A stretch of 9,589 nt of DNA from Pseudomonadota bacterium (GCA_023430705.1 JAEYZJ010000091.1:1-9589), one strand, 5' to 3'. Counted from the stretch's first letter, positions 1 through 6,335 are shown. Program-made: numbers and translations. The notes: generated by a model from the letters alone, not told the origin.

Positions 1-792
1 AAGTGCGCCCTCGTGTTCGGCCAGATGAACGAACCTCCGGGGGCCCGTGCCCGCGTGGCGCTTTCCGGCCTCACCGTCGCCGAGCACTTCCGCGACCAGG
101 GCCAGGACGTGCTGTTCTTCGTGGACAACATCTTCCGCTTCACTCAGGCGGGCGCCGAGATGTCGGCTCTGCTCGGCCGTATTCCTTCGGCCGTGGGTTA
201 CCAGCCGACGCTGGCCACCGACATGGGCGCGCTGCAGGAACGCATCACCACCACCGACAAGGGCTCGATCACCTCGGTGCAGGCCATCTACGTGCCCGCC
301 GACGACCTGACCGACCCGGCTCCGGCCACCTCATTCGCCCACCTCGACTCGACGACGACGCTGAACCGCGCCATCTCCGAGAAGGGCATCTACCCGGCCG
401 TGGATCCGCTGGACTCCACCTCGCGCATGCTCTCGGCCAACATCGTCGGCGAAGAGCACTACAACACCGCCCGCGAAGTGCAGCAGATCCTGCAGCGCTA
501 CAAGGCGCTCCAGGACATCATCGCGATCCTGGGCATGGACGAGCTCTCGGAAGAGGACAAGCTCACCGTGGCGCGTGCTCGTAAGGTCGAGCGCTTCATG
601 AGCCAGCCGTTCCACGTCGCTGAGGCCTTCACCGGCACTCCGGGCGTGTTCGTGCAGCTCGAAGACACGATCAAGGGCTTCAAGGACCTCGTCGAGGGCA
701 AGTACGACCACCTGCCGGAGGCCGCGTTCTACATGGTCGGCACCATGGAAGACGCGGTCAAGAAGGCGCAGAAGCTCGCTGCCGCGGCCTAA
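1..792 (+). CDS. atpD: F1 ATP synthase beta subunit, 5'-truncated by window edge
   Basis: This is the C-terminal 263 residues of the catalytic beta subunit of F1Fo ATP synthase, which makes ATP at the alpha/beta interfaces on the cytoplasmic side of the inner membrane. The frame is open from base 1 (KCALVFGQMNEPPGAR), so roughly 210 N-terminal residues, including the P-loop, lie outside the window. Visible landmarks are the Walker B strand ending in FFVDNIFRF (about residues 38-46), the block SALLGRIPSAVGYQP, PADDLTDPAP, and the DELSEED-type loop seen here as MDELSEEDK (about 179-187), which couples to gamma rotation. The stop is TAA at 790-792. atpC follows after 64 bases in the usual atpD-atpC order. 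The sequence is intact and typical; the only anomaly is truncation by the window. Identification is essentially certain. Confidence 0.98.
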   Translation, partial: KCALVFGQMNEPPGARARVALSGLTVAEHFRDQGQDVLFFVDNIFRFTQAGAEMSALLGRIPSAVGYQPTLATDMGALQERITTTDKGSITSVQAIYVPADDLTDPAPATSFAHLDSTTTLNRAISEKGIYPAVDPLDSTSRMLSANIVGEEHYNTAREVQQILQRYKALQDIIAILGMDELSEEDKLTVARARKVERFMSQPFHVAEAFTGTPGVFVQLEDTIKGFKDLVEGKYDHLPEAAFYMVGTMEDAVKKAQKLAAAA

Positions 793-808
793 GCTTATCG
801 ACCCCATC

Positions 809-832
809 GGGCTCGCCCCTGCGGGCGGGCCC
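809..832 (+). other. Intercistronic GC hairpin between atpD and atpC
   Basis: A 10-base-pair stem lies 16 bases after the atpD stop: arm 809-818 (gggctcgccc) pairs with 823-832 (gggcgggccc), with one G-U wobble and a four-base loop (ctgc). It is followed by cgtttctg, which is not a proper T-run, so complete termination is unlikely. It could be an attenuator, an mRNA processing or stability element, or a device lowering epsilon yield relative to beta. It ends about 12 bases before the atpC Shine-Dalgarno. The structure is seen in the sequence; its role is inferred. Confidence 0.55.
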
Positions 833-856
833 CGTTTCTGATCCAGAGGCAGGACA

Positions 857-1282
857 ATGGCCGAAGGCACCAAACTCGAGATCGTCTCGCCCGAGAAGCT
901 GCTGCTGTCGGAGACCGTTCGCTCGGTCACCGTGCCGGGGGCGGAGGGCTATTTCACCGTGCTGGGCGACCATGCGCCGTTCATGACGACGCTCCGGCCG
1001 GGCTTTATCACTGTGGTGGACAGCGCCGGCATCAGCCACGTCTACTACGTGCGTGGCGGCTTTGCCGACGTGAATCCGGACGGCCTGACCATCCTCGCCG
1101 AGGAAGCGCAGGACATTGCCGAGTTCGACCGCGCCAGGATCGAGGGACTGATCGCGGCTGGCCTCACCGCCCAGCAGGCGGCGACCACGGCCGACGAAGA
1201 GATGCGGCTACAGGAAGAGATCGACAGCTGGCGCAACCTGCTGATCGAGGCTTCCGCCGGGAGCGGCGCTGGCGCGCACTGA
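857..1282 (+). CDS. atpC: F1 ATP synthase epsilon subunit
   Basis: This encodes a 141-residue epsilon subunit, part of the central stalk of F1 and a modulator of ATP hydrolysis. Residues 1 to about 85 form the family's N-terminal beta-sandwich, recognisable from LEIVSPEKLLLSETVRSVTV, the turn PGAEGYFTVLGDHAPFMTTLRPG and the strand YYVRGGFADVNPDGLTILAEEA. Residues from about 88 to 135 are a charged, Ala-rich helical hairpin, the regulatory C-terminal domain. Length is normal for the long (two-domain) form. The ATG at 857 is preceded by a purine-rich Shine-Dalgarno (agaggcagga, 845-854). It is the last gene of the atp operon: an intrinsic terminator begins 23 bases after its TGA. The wording of the N-terminal half resembles Hyphomicrobiales homologues as I remember them, which supports the taxonomic guess. 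Confidence 0.97.
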   Translation: MAEGTKLEIVSPEKLLLSETVRSVTVPGAEGYFTVLGDHAPFMTTLRPGFITVVDSAGISHVYYVRGGFADVNPDGLTILAEEAQDIAEFDRARIEGLIAAGLTAQQAATTADEEMRLQEEIDSWRNLLIEASAGSGAGAH

Positions 1283-1305
1283 GCACCGCACGCAAGCATC
1301 AATTG

Positions 1306-1338
1306 AACGGGCGTCCTGCGGGGCGCCCGTTTTTCTTT
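1306..1338 (+). terminator. Rho-independent terminator of the atp operon
   Basis: An 11-base-pair stem (1306-1316 with 1321-1331, one G-U pair, loop tgcg) has a core of aacgggcg pairing with cgcccgtt. It runs straight into a T-rich tail (ttttt, then cttt, to 1338). Being 23 bases after the atpC stop, it closes the atp operon and implies that the downstream chemoreceptor genes need their own promoter. Confidence 0.9.
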
Positions 1339-1351
1339 GTCGCGGCGAGAA

Positions 1352-1366
1352 GTTCCGGCGCGGAAC
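1352..1366. promoter_or_regulatory. Inverted repeat upstream of chemoreceptor operon (possible operator)
   Basis: A perfect 6-3-6 dyad, gttccg / gcg / cggaac, lies about 120 bases upstream of the -24 element at 1486. That is a normal distance for an enhancer site used by a sigma-54 activator. A twelve-base run overlapping its right half (ggcgcggaacca, 1358-1369) recurs around 6346-6357, just upstream of the racemase start. No specific regulator can be named. The dyad itself is certain; regulatory use is inference. Confidence 0.3.
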
Positions 1367-1369
1367 CAA

Positions 1370-1385
1370 TTCACGGTCCGTTAAG
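1370..1385. promoter_or_regulatory. CtrA-like box (weak) upstream of chemoreceptor operon
   Basis: The sequence reads TTCA, seven bases, TTAAG, one mismatch from the core of the alphaproteobacterial CtrA consensus TTAA-N7-TTAA(C). CtrA is known to control motility and chemotaxis genes in several alphaproteobacteria, so the position is sensible. One near-match in an AT-richer gap may still be chance. Confidence 0.22.
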
Positions 1386-1452
1386 CAAAGCTGCGTAAGT
1401 GTCGGAGCGGGAATGCAGCAACTTTTACCACAGCCTAACCGGTTGTGCCCGC

Positions 1453-1475
1453 GTTACTGAGCTGCGCCCAGTGAC
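1453..1475. promoter_or_regulatory. Imperfect inverted repeat just upstream of the sigma-54 promoter
   Basis: Arms gttactg (1453-1459) and cagtgac (1469-1475) are complementary with one mismatch (a T-G pair) and are separated by nine bases. A perfect eight-base palindrome, aaccggtt, sits just before it at 1437-1444. Both fall within 50 bases upstream of the -24 element and could bind an activator, IHF or a repressor. No family assignment is possible from sequence alone. Confidence 0.25.
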
Positions 1476-1483
1476 ATCAGAAA

Positions 1484-1500
1484 TTGGCAGGCCGTTTGCC
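1484..1500 (+). promoter_or_regulatory. Predicted sigma-54 (-24/-12) promoter of the chemoreceptor operon
   Basis: The sequence TTGGCAG G CCGT TTGCC matches the RpoN consensus YTGGCACG-N4-TTGCW, except for C to G in the first block and the final W. The invariant GG (1486-1487) and GC (1498-1499) have exactly the required 12-base periodicity. A start of transcription near 1511 is predicted. That excludes translation from the upstream GTG at 1399 and leaves a leader of about 17 bases to the ATG at 1528 or about 56 bases to the ATG at 1567. The element lies in the only sizeable gap between the atp terminator and the first receptor gene. Match and spacing are seen; activity is inferred. Confidence 0.55.
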
Positions 1501-1566
1501 GGGCATTGGTCCGGGTTGCGACGGCGCATGTCTTCAACGTTAAAGCAGAAGGCGACGGCGACGAAG

Positions 1567-3582
1567 ATGAAGATCCGGACCAGAATTTCCCTTATCGTGG
1601 CCGTGATGGGCCTTGTTGTCTGTGCGGTCGGCGGGCTGGCGATCTATGCCACGGTCGCCTTCACCGAGCGGGTGCAGGAACTGGAGATCGCCTCGCAGCG
1701 AGCCTTCAACGGTGAACGCCTCAACCGCCTGGTCACGGCAGTGGTGATGGATTCCCGCGGCATCTATGCTTCCCCCGATGTCGAGGCCGCGGCACAGTTC
1801 AGCGAGGGGGTGCTGAAGTCACTGGACCGCATGGACCTTCTTCTTGCCGAGTGGCGCCCGCTGGTCGACGCCAACGGCGTGGAGGCCTTTGACAAGCTGG
1901 TGGCGCGCGCCGCGGAGTTCCGCGAGTTCCGCACCGAGACGGCGCGACTTGGCACGGTCGATCCTCGAGAAGCCAACACCCAGGGCAACAACGAGGACAA
2001 CCGGGCCAACCGCAAGGCCTACCAGGCAGAGATCGACGCGGTGGTCGAAGCAGATCAGGTGCAGTTCCAGTCGATCAAGGCGGACCTCGACGGCTTCCAA
2101 CGTTTGATCGTTCCCGTCCTCTTCGGGGCCACCCTGCTTGGCCTCGTCGCCGGAGTCGGCGCGGCCCTCTATGTCGGCACCCGCTACGTCTCGCGCCCCC
2201 TGTCGCGGGTCACCGAGACGATGGCACGGATCGCCGAGGGCGATTTCACGGCGGAGGTGCCCTACGCCGGCGAAAAGAACGAGGTCGGCCAGATGGCGGC
2301 GGCGGTGCAGGTGTTCAAGGAGAACGGCGTCCGCGTCGCTGAAATGAACGAGGACGAGCGGGCAAGGCACCAGAAGGCGGCCGAGCGGGCGGCGATCATG
2401 GAGAGCTTCCAGGCCTCATTCGACGGCGTGGTTGCAGCGACGCTGCGGGGCGACCTTGGCCAGCGCATCGACGCGCACTTCGAGGACGAGGACATCGAGC
2501 GCATTGCGGCGAACTTCAACCGCCTGATGGATACCGTCTCGAAGGGCCTCAGCGAGGCTGGGGACGTGCTGTCGGCCCTTGCCGAGGCCGATCTCGCCAA
2601 GCGGATGGAGGGGACCTACGAAGGCGAGTTCGCGCGGCTCAAGGACAACACCAATACTGTGGCCGAGAAGCTGACCGAGATCGTCAGCCAGCTCAAGAAG
2701 ACCTCTTTCGACCTCAAGACGGCGACGGGCGAAATCCTCTCGGGCACCAACGACCTCAGCGAACGAACCACCAAGCAGGCGGCGACGATCGAGGAGACCT
2801 CGGCTGCGATGGAGCAGCTGGCGAGCACCGTGCTCGCCAACGCCGAACGCGCCGGTGGCGCCTCGGACAATGCCCGGCAGGTGACTGCGGTGGCCGAGGA
2901 GGGCGGGCAGGTGATGCTCAGCGCGAACGAGGCAATGGGCAGGATCACCGAGAGTTCGGCGAAGATTTCCAACATCATCGGGCTGATTGACGACATCGCG
3001 TTCCAGACCAACCTCCTCGCTCTCAACGCTTCCGTCGAAGCGGCGCGCGCTGGCGACGCCGGCAAGGGTTTTGCCGTCGTTGCCGTTGAGGTGCGGCGAC
3101 TGGCACAGTCGGCCGCGAGCGCCTCGGCCGAGGTCAAGGCGCTCATCGAGCAGTCAGCCAGTGAGGTACGCACGGGCTCCAAGCTCGTGGCGGACGCCGC
3201 GGGAAAGCTCGAAACCATGCTCGAGGCGGTGCGTGGCAACCGCGAGCTGCTTGAAGGCATCGCCCGCGACAGCCGTGAGCAGGCATCGGCCATCGAGGAG
3301 GTCAATACTGCCGTCCGCACGATGGACGAGATGACCCAGCACAATGCGGCGCTTGTCGAAGAGACGAACGCCGCAATCGAGCAGACCGAAGCACAGGCAG
3401 TCGAACTCGACCGCATCGTCGCCGTGTTCTCGCTCGGTCAGGCCGGCGCTGATCCGGTGCCCGACCTCGCCCCGCCGCCCAAGGGCATCAAGGCGATGCA
3501 ACAGAAGGTCGCAGTTGCAGCAAGGAACTACCTGTCGCGCGGAAGTGCCGCCCTCAAGGCCGACGAGTGGGCCGAGTTCTGA
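1567..3582 (+). CDS. Methyl-accepting chemotaxis protein with C-terminal CheR-tether pentapeptide (receptor 1)
   Basis: A membrane chemoreceptor that passes ligand occupancy to CheA/CheW. From the ATG at 1567 (MKIRTRISLI) it is 671 residues: TM1 about 7-32, periplasmic sensor about 33-178, TM2 about 180-204, HAMP about 205-260, a second HAMP-like segment about 280-370, then the coiled-coil signalling domain. The hairpin tip reads IDDIAFQTNLLALN (about 474-487), followed by EAARAGDAGKGFAVVA. Methylation-helix sequences are AATIEETSAAMEQL and AALVEETNAAIEQTEA. Spacing from methylation helix to tip is ungapped against E. coli Tsr as I recall it, suggesting class 36H. A Pro-rich linker leads to the terminus EWAEF, resembling the NWETF tether for CheR/CheB. 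The open frame extends upstream to GTG 1399, and ATG 1528 is an alternative; no start has a strong Shine-Dalgarno, but the sigma-54-type promoter argues against 1399. The ligand is unknown. Receptor 2 follows after 45 bases. Confidence 0.93.
   Translation: MKIRTRISLIVAVMGLVVCAVGGLAIYATVAFTERVQELEIASQRAFNGERLNRLVTAVVMDSRGIYASPDVEAAAQFSEGVLKSLDRMDLLLAEWRPLVDANGVEAFDKLVARAAEFREFRTETARLGTVDPREANTQGNNEDNRANRKAYQAEIDAVVEADQVQFQSIKADLDGFQRLIVPVLFGATLLGLVAGVGAALYVGTRYVSRPLSRVTETMARIAEGDFTAEVPYAGEKNEVGQMAAAVQVFKENGVRVAEMNEDERARHQKAAERAAIMESFQASFDGVVAATLRGDLGQRIDAHFEDEDIERIAANFNRLMDTVSKGLSEAGDVLSALAEADLAKRMEGTYEGEFARLKDNTNTVAEKLTEIVSQLKKTSFDLKTATGEILSGTNDLSERTTKQAATIEETSAAMEQLASTVLANAERAGGASDNARQVTAVAEEGGQVMLSANEAMGRITESSAKISNIIGLIDDIAFQTNLLALNASVEAARAGDAGKGFAVVAVEVRRLAQSAASASAEVKALIEQSASEVRTGSKLVADAAGKLETMLEAVRGNRELLEGIARDSREQASAIEEVNTAVRTMDEMTQHNAALVEETNAAIEQTEAQAVELDRIVAVFSLGQAGADPVPDLAPPPKGIKAMQQKVAVAARNYLSRGSAALKADEWAEF
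2494..3426 (+). repeat. Paralogous repeat, copy 1 (chemoreceptor signalling domain)
   Basis: This stretch, coding the end of the second HAMP-like segment and the whole signalling hairpin of receptor 1, is colinear without gaps at protein level with 4603-5535 in receptor 2, 2109 bases downstream. Long protein blocks are identical (for example IDDIAFQTNLLALNASVEAA), and identical DNA runs occur, such as 3325-3344 with 5434-5453. It is a diverged gene duplication. As a direct repeat it could recombine to give a chimeric receptor. Confidence 0.8.
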
Positions 3583-3627
3583 CCGGTCTCCCCTGCAACG
3601 GATGCTCACTAGAACCGGAGGTTCGTC

Positions 3628-5583
3628 ATGGCCTTGGCTATGGATCGGTTGAGGGTGATGCTCGGTAAGGGCATCCCGACCAGGGTCGTGGTGCTCGCGC
3701 TGGGCGCCGTCATCATACTGATCGGCGGCATCTACTCTGCCATGACCTTCATGGTGTCGCAGAGTTTCCAGCACGCGGCTCACGGCTCGGCGACGATGAT
3801 GACGTCGCTGCGCACTCACATGACGGCCGACATGCTGCATGACGGGCTGCGCGGCGTCGTCTTCCGCGCCATCTATGCCGGCATCACCTACAATGCCGAC
3901 GGGGTGGCGGAAGCTGGCATCGAGATCGCCGACTACAGCGCGCGGATGCGCGAGGCGGTAGCCATGCAATCGACGCTAGACCTGCCGCAGACCGTCACAG
4001 AAGCCCTGGCCCCGGTGATGCCTCCGCTCGAGGCCTACATTCAGTCGGCCGAGCAAGTCGTCAAGGCAGTGGGGGAAGGCAATCTCGGTGGCGCGAAGGC
4101 TTCGTTGCCGGCCTTCGATGAAGCCTTCAAGGCGCTCGAAGGCAACCTCTCGGGCGTGTCGGACGCGATCGAGGCTGCAAACGCCGCGGTTGTCGCCGAG
4201 GCGCAGGGCACAGCCCGCCTCAGCGATGTAGCCAGCCTCATTGGCCTCGGCATGATCGTGCTTCTCGCTGTGGTGACGCTGGTCTTCTCCAACATCCTGT
4301 TTCTCAAGCCCCTTGCCGGCATGACGGAGGGGTTCCGCCGGCTTTCGAGCGGGGATCTCGAGGTCGAGCCGGCTAAGGGCGGCATCGTGACCGAGATGGC
4401 GATGCTGAGCGACGTCCTTTCAGACTTCCGCGACGCGCTCATCAGCCGCGCCCAGCTCACCGCGCAGAGCGAGGCAACAGCGGCGGAGGAACGGGTGCGG
4501 ACTGAACGTGGAAACGAATTCGGCGCGCTCCTTACCCAGTACACCGGCGCTGCCATGCGCGGCGACTTCAGCGGGCGCCTGCCGACTTTCGGCGAGCCCG
4601 ACCTCGACGGCATCGCGCAGGTCTTCAATGGGTTGTTCGAGACCGTCGAGCGCGGCCTGGCCGAGACCGGAGATGTGCTGAACGCGCTTGCCAACACAGA
4701 CCTGACGCGGCGTGTCGGTGGCGACTACGAGGGCGCGTTCCTTCAGCTCAAGGCGGACACCAACGCGGTAGGCGACAAGCTCAGCGAGGTGATGGTCAAG
4801 CTCCGTGCCACCTCGCGCGGACTGAAGACCGCGACTGGCGAAATCCTTTCGGGCGCCAACGACCTGTCGGGACGCACCACCAAACAGGCGGCGACAATCG
4901 AGGAAACGTCGGCGGCGATGGAGCAGCTGGCCTCGACGGTGTCCGAGAATGCCCGGCGTGCGGAAGCAGCGAGCGGCAACGCGGCCGAGGTCTCGCGCAC
5001 AGCCGAGCAGGGCGGCGAGGTCATGCGCAAAGCGACGGCGGCGATGGAGCGGATCACCCAGTCCTCGGGCAGGATCTCCAACATCATCGCGCTGATCGAC
5101 GACATCGCCTTCCAGACCAACCTGCTCGCCCTCAACGCCTCGGTCGAGGCGGCGCGCGCCGGTGAGTCGGGCAAAGGCTTCGGCGTGGTTGCCGTTGAAG
5201 TGCGGCGGCTCGCGCAGTCCGCGGCGGAAGCCTCGGGTGAGATCAAGACGTTGATCGAGCAGTCGGGCAGCGAGGTCGCAGGCGGTTCGCGGCTCGTGGC
5301 AGAGGCGGCGAGCAAGCTCCAGACCATGCTGGAAGGCGCCCGTACCAACTACGAACTTCTCCAGAGCATTGCCAATGAGAGCCGGGCCCAGGCCGCCTCG
5401 ATCGAGGAAGTCAGCGTCGCGGTGCGCACGCTCGACGAGATGACCCAGCACAACGCGGCCCTCGTCGAGGAAACCAACGCCGCGATCGAGCAGACCGAGG
5501 CGCAGGCCGGGGAACTCGACCGGATAGTCGAGGTGTTCCGGGTCGAGGGGCACAAGGAACTTGGAATCAGGCGAGCCGCCTGA
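3628..5583 (+). CDS. Methyl-accepting chemotaxis protein lacking a C-terminal pentapeptide (receptor 2)
   Basis: A second inner-membrane chemoreceptor of 651 residues. Layout: TM1 about 18-43; periplasmic, helix-rich sensor about 44-200 with Met/His-rich text (TMMTSLRTHMTADMLHDGLR); TM2 about 201-226; HAMP about 227-280; a second HAMP-like segment about 296-392; signalling hairpin with tip IDDIAFQTNLLALN (490-503) and methylation helices AATIEETSAAMEQL (421-434) and ALVEETNAAIEQTEA (611-625). It stops 14 residues after DRIVEVF and has no W-x-x-F tether, unlike receptor 1. The ATG at 3628 has a strong Shine-Dalgarno, ggagg at 3617-3621, with six bases of spacing. The 45-base gap after receptor 1 shows no terminator or promoter, so the pair is probably one transcript. 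The sensor is unlike that of receptor 1, so a different signal is likely. No ligand can be assigned. Confidence 0.95.
   Translation: MALAMDRLRVMLGKGIPTRVVVLALGAVIILIGGIYSAMTFMVSQSFQHAAHGSATMMTSLRTHMTADMLHDGLRGVVFRAIYAGITYNADGVAEAGIEIADYSARMREAVAMQSTLDLPQTVTEALAPVMPPLEAYIQSAEQVVKAVGEGNLGGAKASLPAFDEAFKALEGNLSGVSDAIEAANAAVVAEAQGTARLSDVASLIGLGMIVLLAVVTLVFSNILFLKPLAGMTEGFRRLSSGDLEVEPAKGGIVTEMAMLSDVLSDFRDALISRAQLTAQSEATAAEERVRTERGNEFGALLTQYTGAAMRGDFSGRLPTFGEPDLDGIAQVFNGLFETVERGLAETGDVLNALANTDLTRRVGGDYEGAFLQLKADTNAVGDKLSEVMVKLRATSRGLKTATGEILSGANDLSGRTTKQAATIEETSAAMEQLASTVSENARRAEAASGNAAEVSRTAEQGGEVMRKATAAMERITQSSGRISNIIALIDDIAFQTNLLALNASVEAARAGESGKGFGVVAVEVRRLAQSAAEASGEIKTLIEQSGSEVAGGSRLVAEAASKLQTMLEGARTNYELLQSIANESRAQAASIEEVSVAVRTLDEMTQHNAALVEETNAAIEQTEAQAGELDRIVEVFRVEGHKELGIRRAA
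4603..5535 (+). repeat. Paralogous repeat, copy 2 (chemoreceptor signalling domain)
   Basis: Counterpart of 2494-3426, in receptor 2. Similarity begins in the second HAMP-like segment and stops at DRIVxVF. The membrane and sensor regions are not obviously alike between the two receptors, and the C-terminal tails differ completely. Confidence 0.8.
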
Positions 5584-5601
5584 GACGAGATAGGGCGTGG
5601 T

Positions 5602-5627
5602 TCCCGGGCGAAGACCCCCGGGGCCCC
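5602..5627. other. GC-rich inverted repeats in the convergent gap
   Basis: The 65-base gap between the stops of receptor 2 and the racemase contains cccggg at 5603-5608 and again at 5617-5622, able to form a six-base-pair stem with an eight-base loop. It is followed by the palindrome ggggcccc (5620-5627). There is no T-run on either strand, so a classical intrinsic terminator is not supported. It may slow or end converging transcripts with Rho, but this is a guess. Confidence 0.25.
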
Positions 5628-5648
5628 TCGTGGCGCCTGGATGCCGGG

Positions 5649-6335
5649 CTAGTCCAGTGCTGCCGCGACCAGTGCCTTTGCGTGCAGTTCGGTCGTGTCG
5701 TAGGTTGAGAGCGGGCTTACGCTGTCGTCGATCAGCATGCCGATCTCCGTACAACCAAGGATCACCGCTTCGGCCCCGCGTGCCTTCAGCCGGTTGATGG
5801 CGTCGACATAGAAGCGGCGGGACTCGTCGCGCACGATGCCGAGGCACAACTCCTCGTAGATGATGCCATTGAGATTGGTGATGCCGACGTCCGGGACGAT
5901 CACATCGAGCCCGCGGTTCTCGAGTTCGTCGATGTAGAAGGGCTTCTCCATGGTGAAGCGCGTACCGAGCAGCCCGACCCTGCCGATGCCGTCGGCGAGG
6001 AGTGCGTCCGCGGTCGGCGCCGCGATATGAATAAAGGGCACGCCGAGGCCGGCCACGATCTGCGGGGCGCAGATATGCATGGTGTTGGTCGCCAGGCCAA
6101 TGATGCCGGCCCCCTGGGCCTCAAGCGACTTTGCTATGCCGGCGAGAATGGTTCCGGCACCGTTCCAGTCGCCAGCGCGCTGCAGCGCCTCGATCGGGGC
6201 GAAATCCAAGGAATGGACGACCACCGGCGCCGAATGAAGGCCACCAAGCTGAGCGGCCGTCTCGCGGTTGAGGATGGCATAGTAGTGGGCGGTCGATTCC
6301 CAACTCATGCCGCCAATGAGGCCAATGGTCTTCAT
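5649..6335 (-). CDS. Aspartate/glutamate racemase family protein (YgeA type, Thr/Cys active site)
   Basis: A cytoplasmic, cofactor-independent amino acid racemase of 228 residues, close in text to E. coli YgeA as I recall it: the N-terminus MKTIGLIGGMSWESTA, then LGGLHSA, LLGTRFTME, EELCLG and ILGCTEIG are shared-type blocks. Classical Asp/Glu racemases use two Cys; YgeA has been described with Thr83 and Cys197. Here LATNTMH places Thr at residue 83, and ILGCTE places Cys at 195, so the protein fits that atypical subgroup. It probably acts on Asp/Glu or a related amino acid; the exact substrate and preferred direction are uncertain. The frame is open further upstream, but homology starts exactly at the ATG 6335 and upstream residues look like out-of-frame rppH. 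No strong Shine-Dalgarno is visible. It lies 65 bases after rppH, same strand, without an evident terminator between, so it is probably the last gene of that transcript. Confidence 0.9.
   Translation of the reverse strand: MKTIGLIGGMSWESTAHYYAILNRETAAQLGGLHSAPVVVHSLDFAPIEALQRAGDWNGAGTILAGIAKSLEAQGAGIIGLATNTMHICAPQIVAGLGVPFIHIAAPTADALLADGIGRVGLLGTRFTMEKPFYIDELENRGLDVIVPDVGITNLNGIIYEELCLGIVRDESRRFYVDAINRLKARGAEAVILGCTEIGMLIDDSVSPLSTYDTTELHAKALVAAALD

Noticed and set aside
331..930. Minus-strand open frame opposite the end of atpD and start of atpC
   Set aside because: Both plus-strand genes are unambiguous; the antisense product has no recognisable features.
1362..1382. EcfG-type general stress promoter (GGAAC at 1362-1366 and CGTT at 1379-1382)
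   Set aside because: The spacer is only 12 bases, whereas EcfG promoters need about 16-17, so the two elements do not form a usable pair.
1399..1566. N-terminal extension of receptor 1 from the GTG at 1399 (56 extra residues)
   Set aside because: The extension resembles no receptor N-terminus, has no Shine-Dalgarno, and contains the sigma-54-like promoter, which would start transcription inside it. The ATG at 1567 begins a normal receptor membrane entry; 1528 remains possible.
5584..5648. Bidirectional intrinsic terminator between receptor 2 and the racemase
   Set aside because: GC stems are present but there is no T-run on either strand, so only a low-confidence structural note was kept.
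4420..5847. Long open frame on the minus strand across receptor 2 (about 475 residues)
   Set aside because: It is a GC-rich antisense shadow of a gene with strong homology on the plus strand; its translation is Arg/Gly/His-rich with no recognisable domain.
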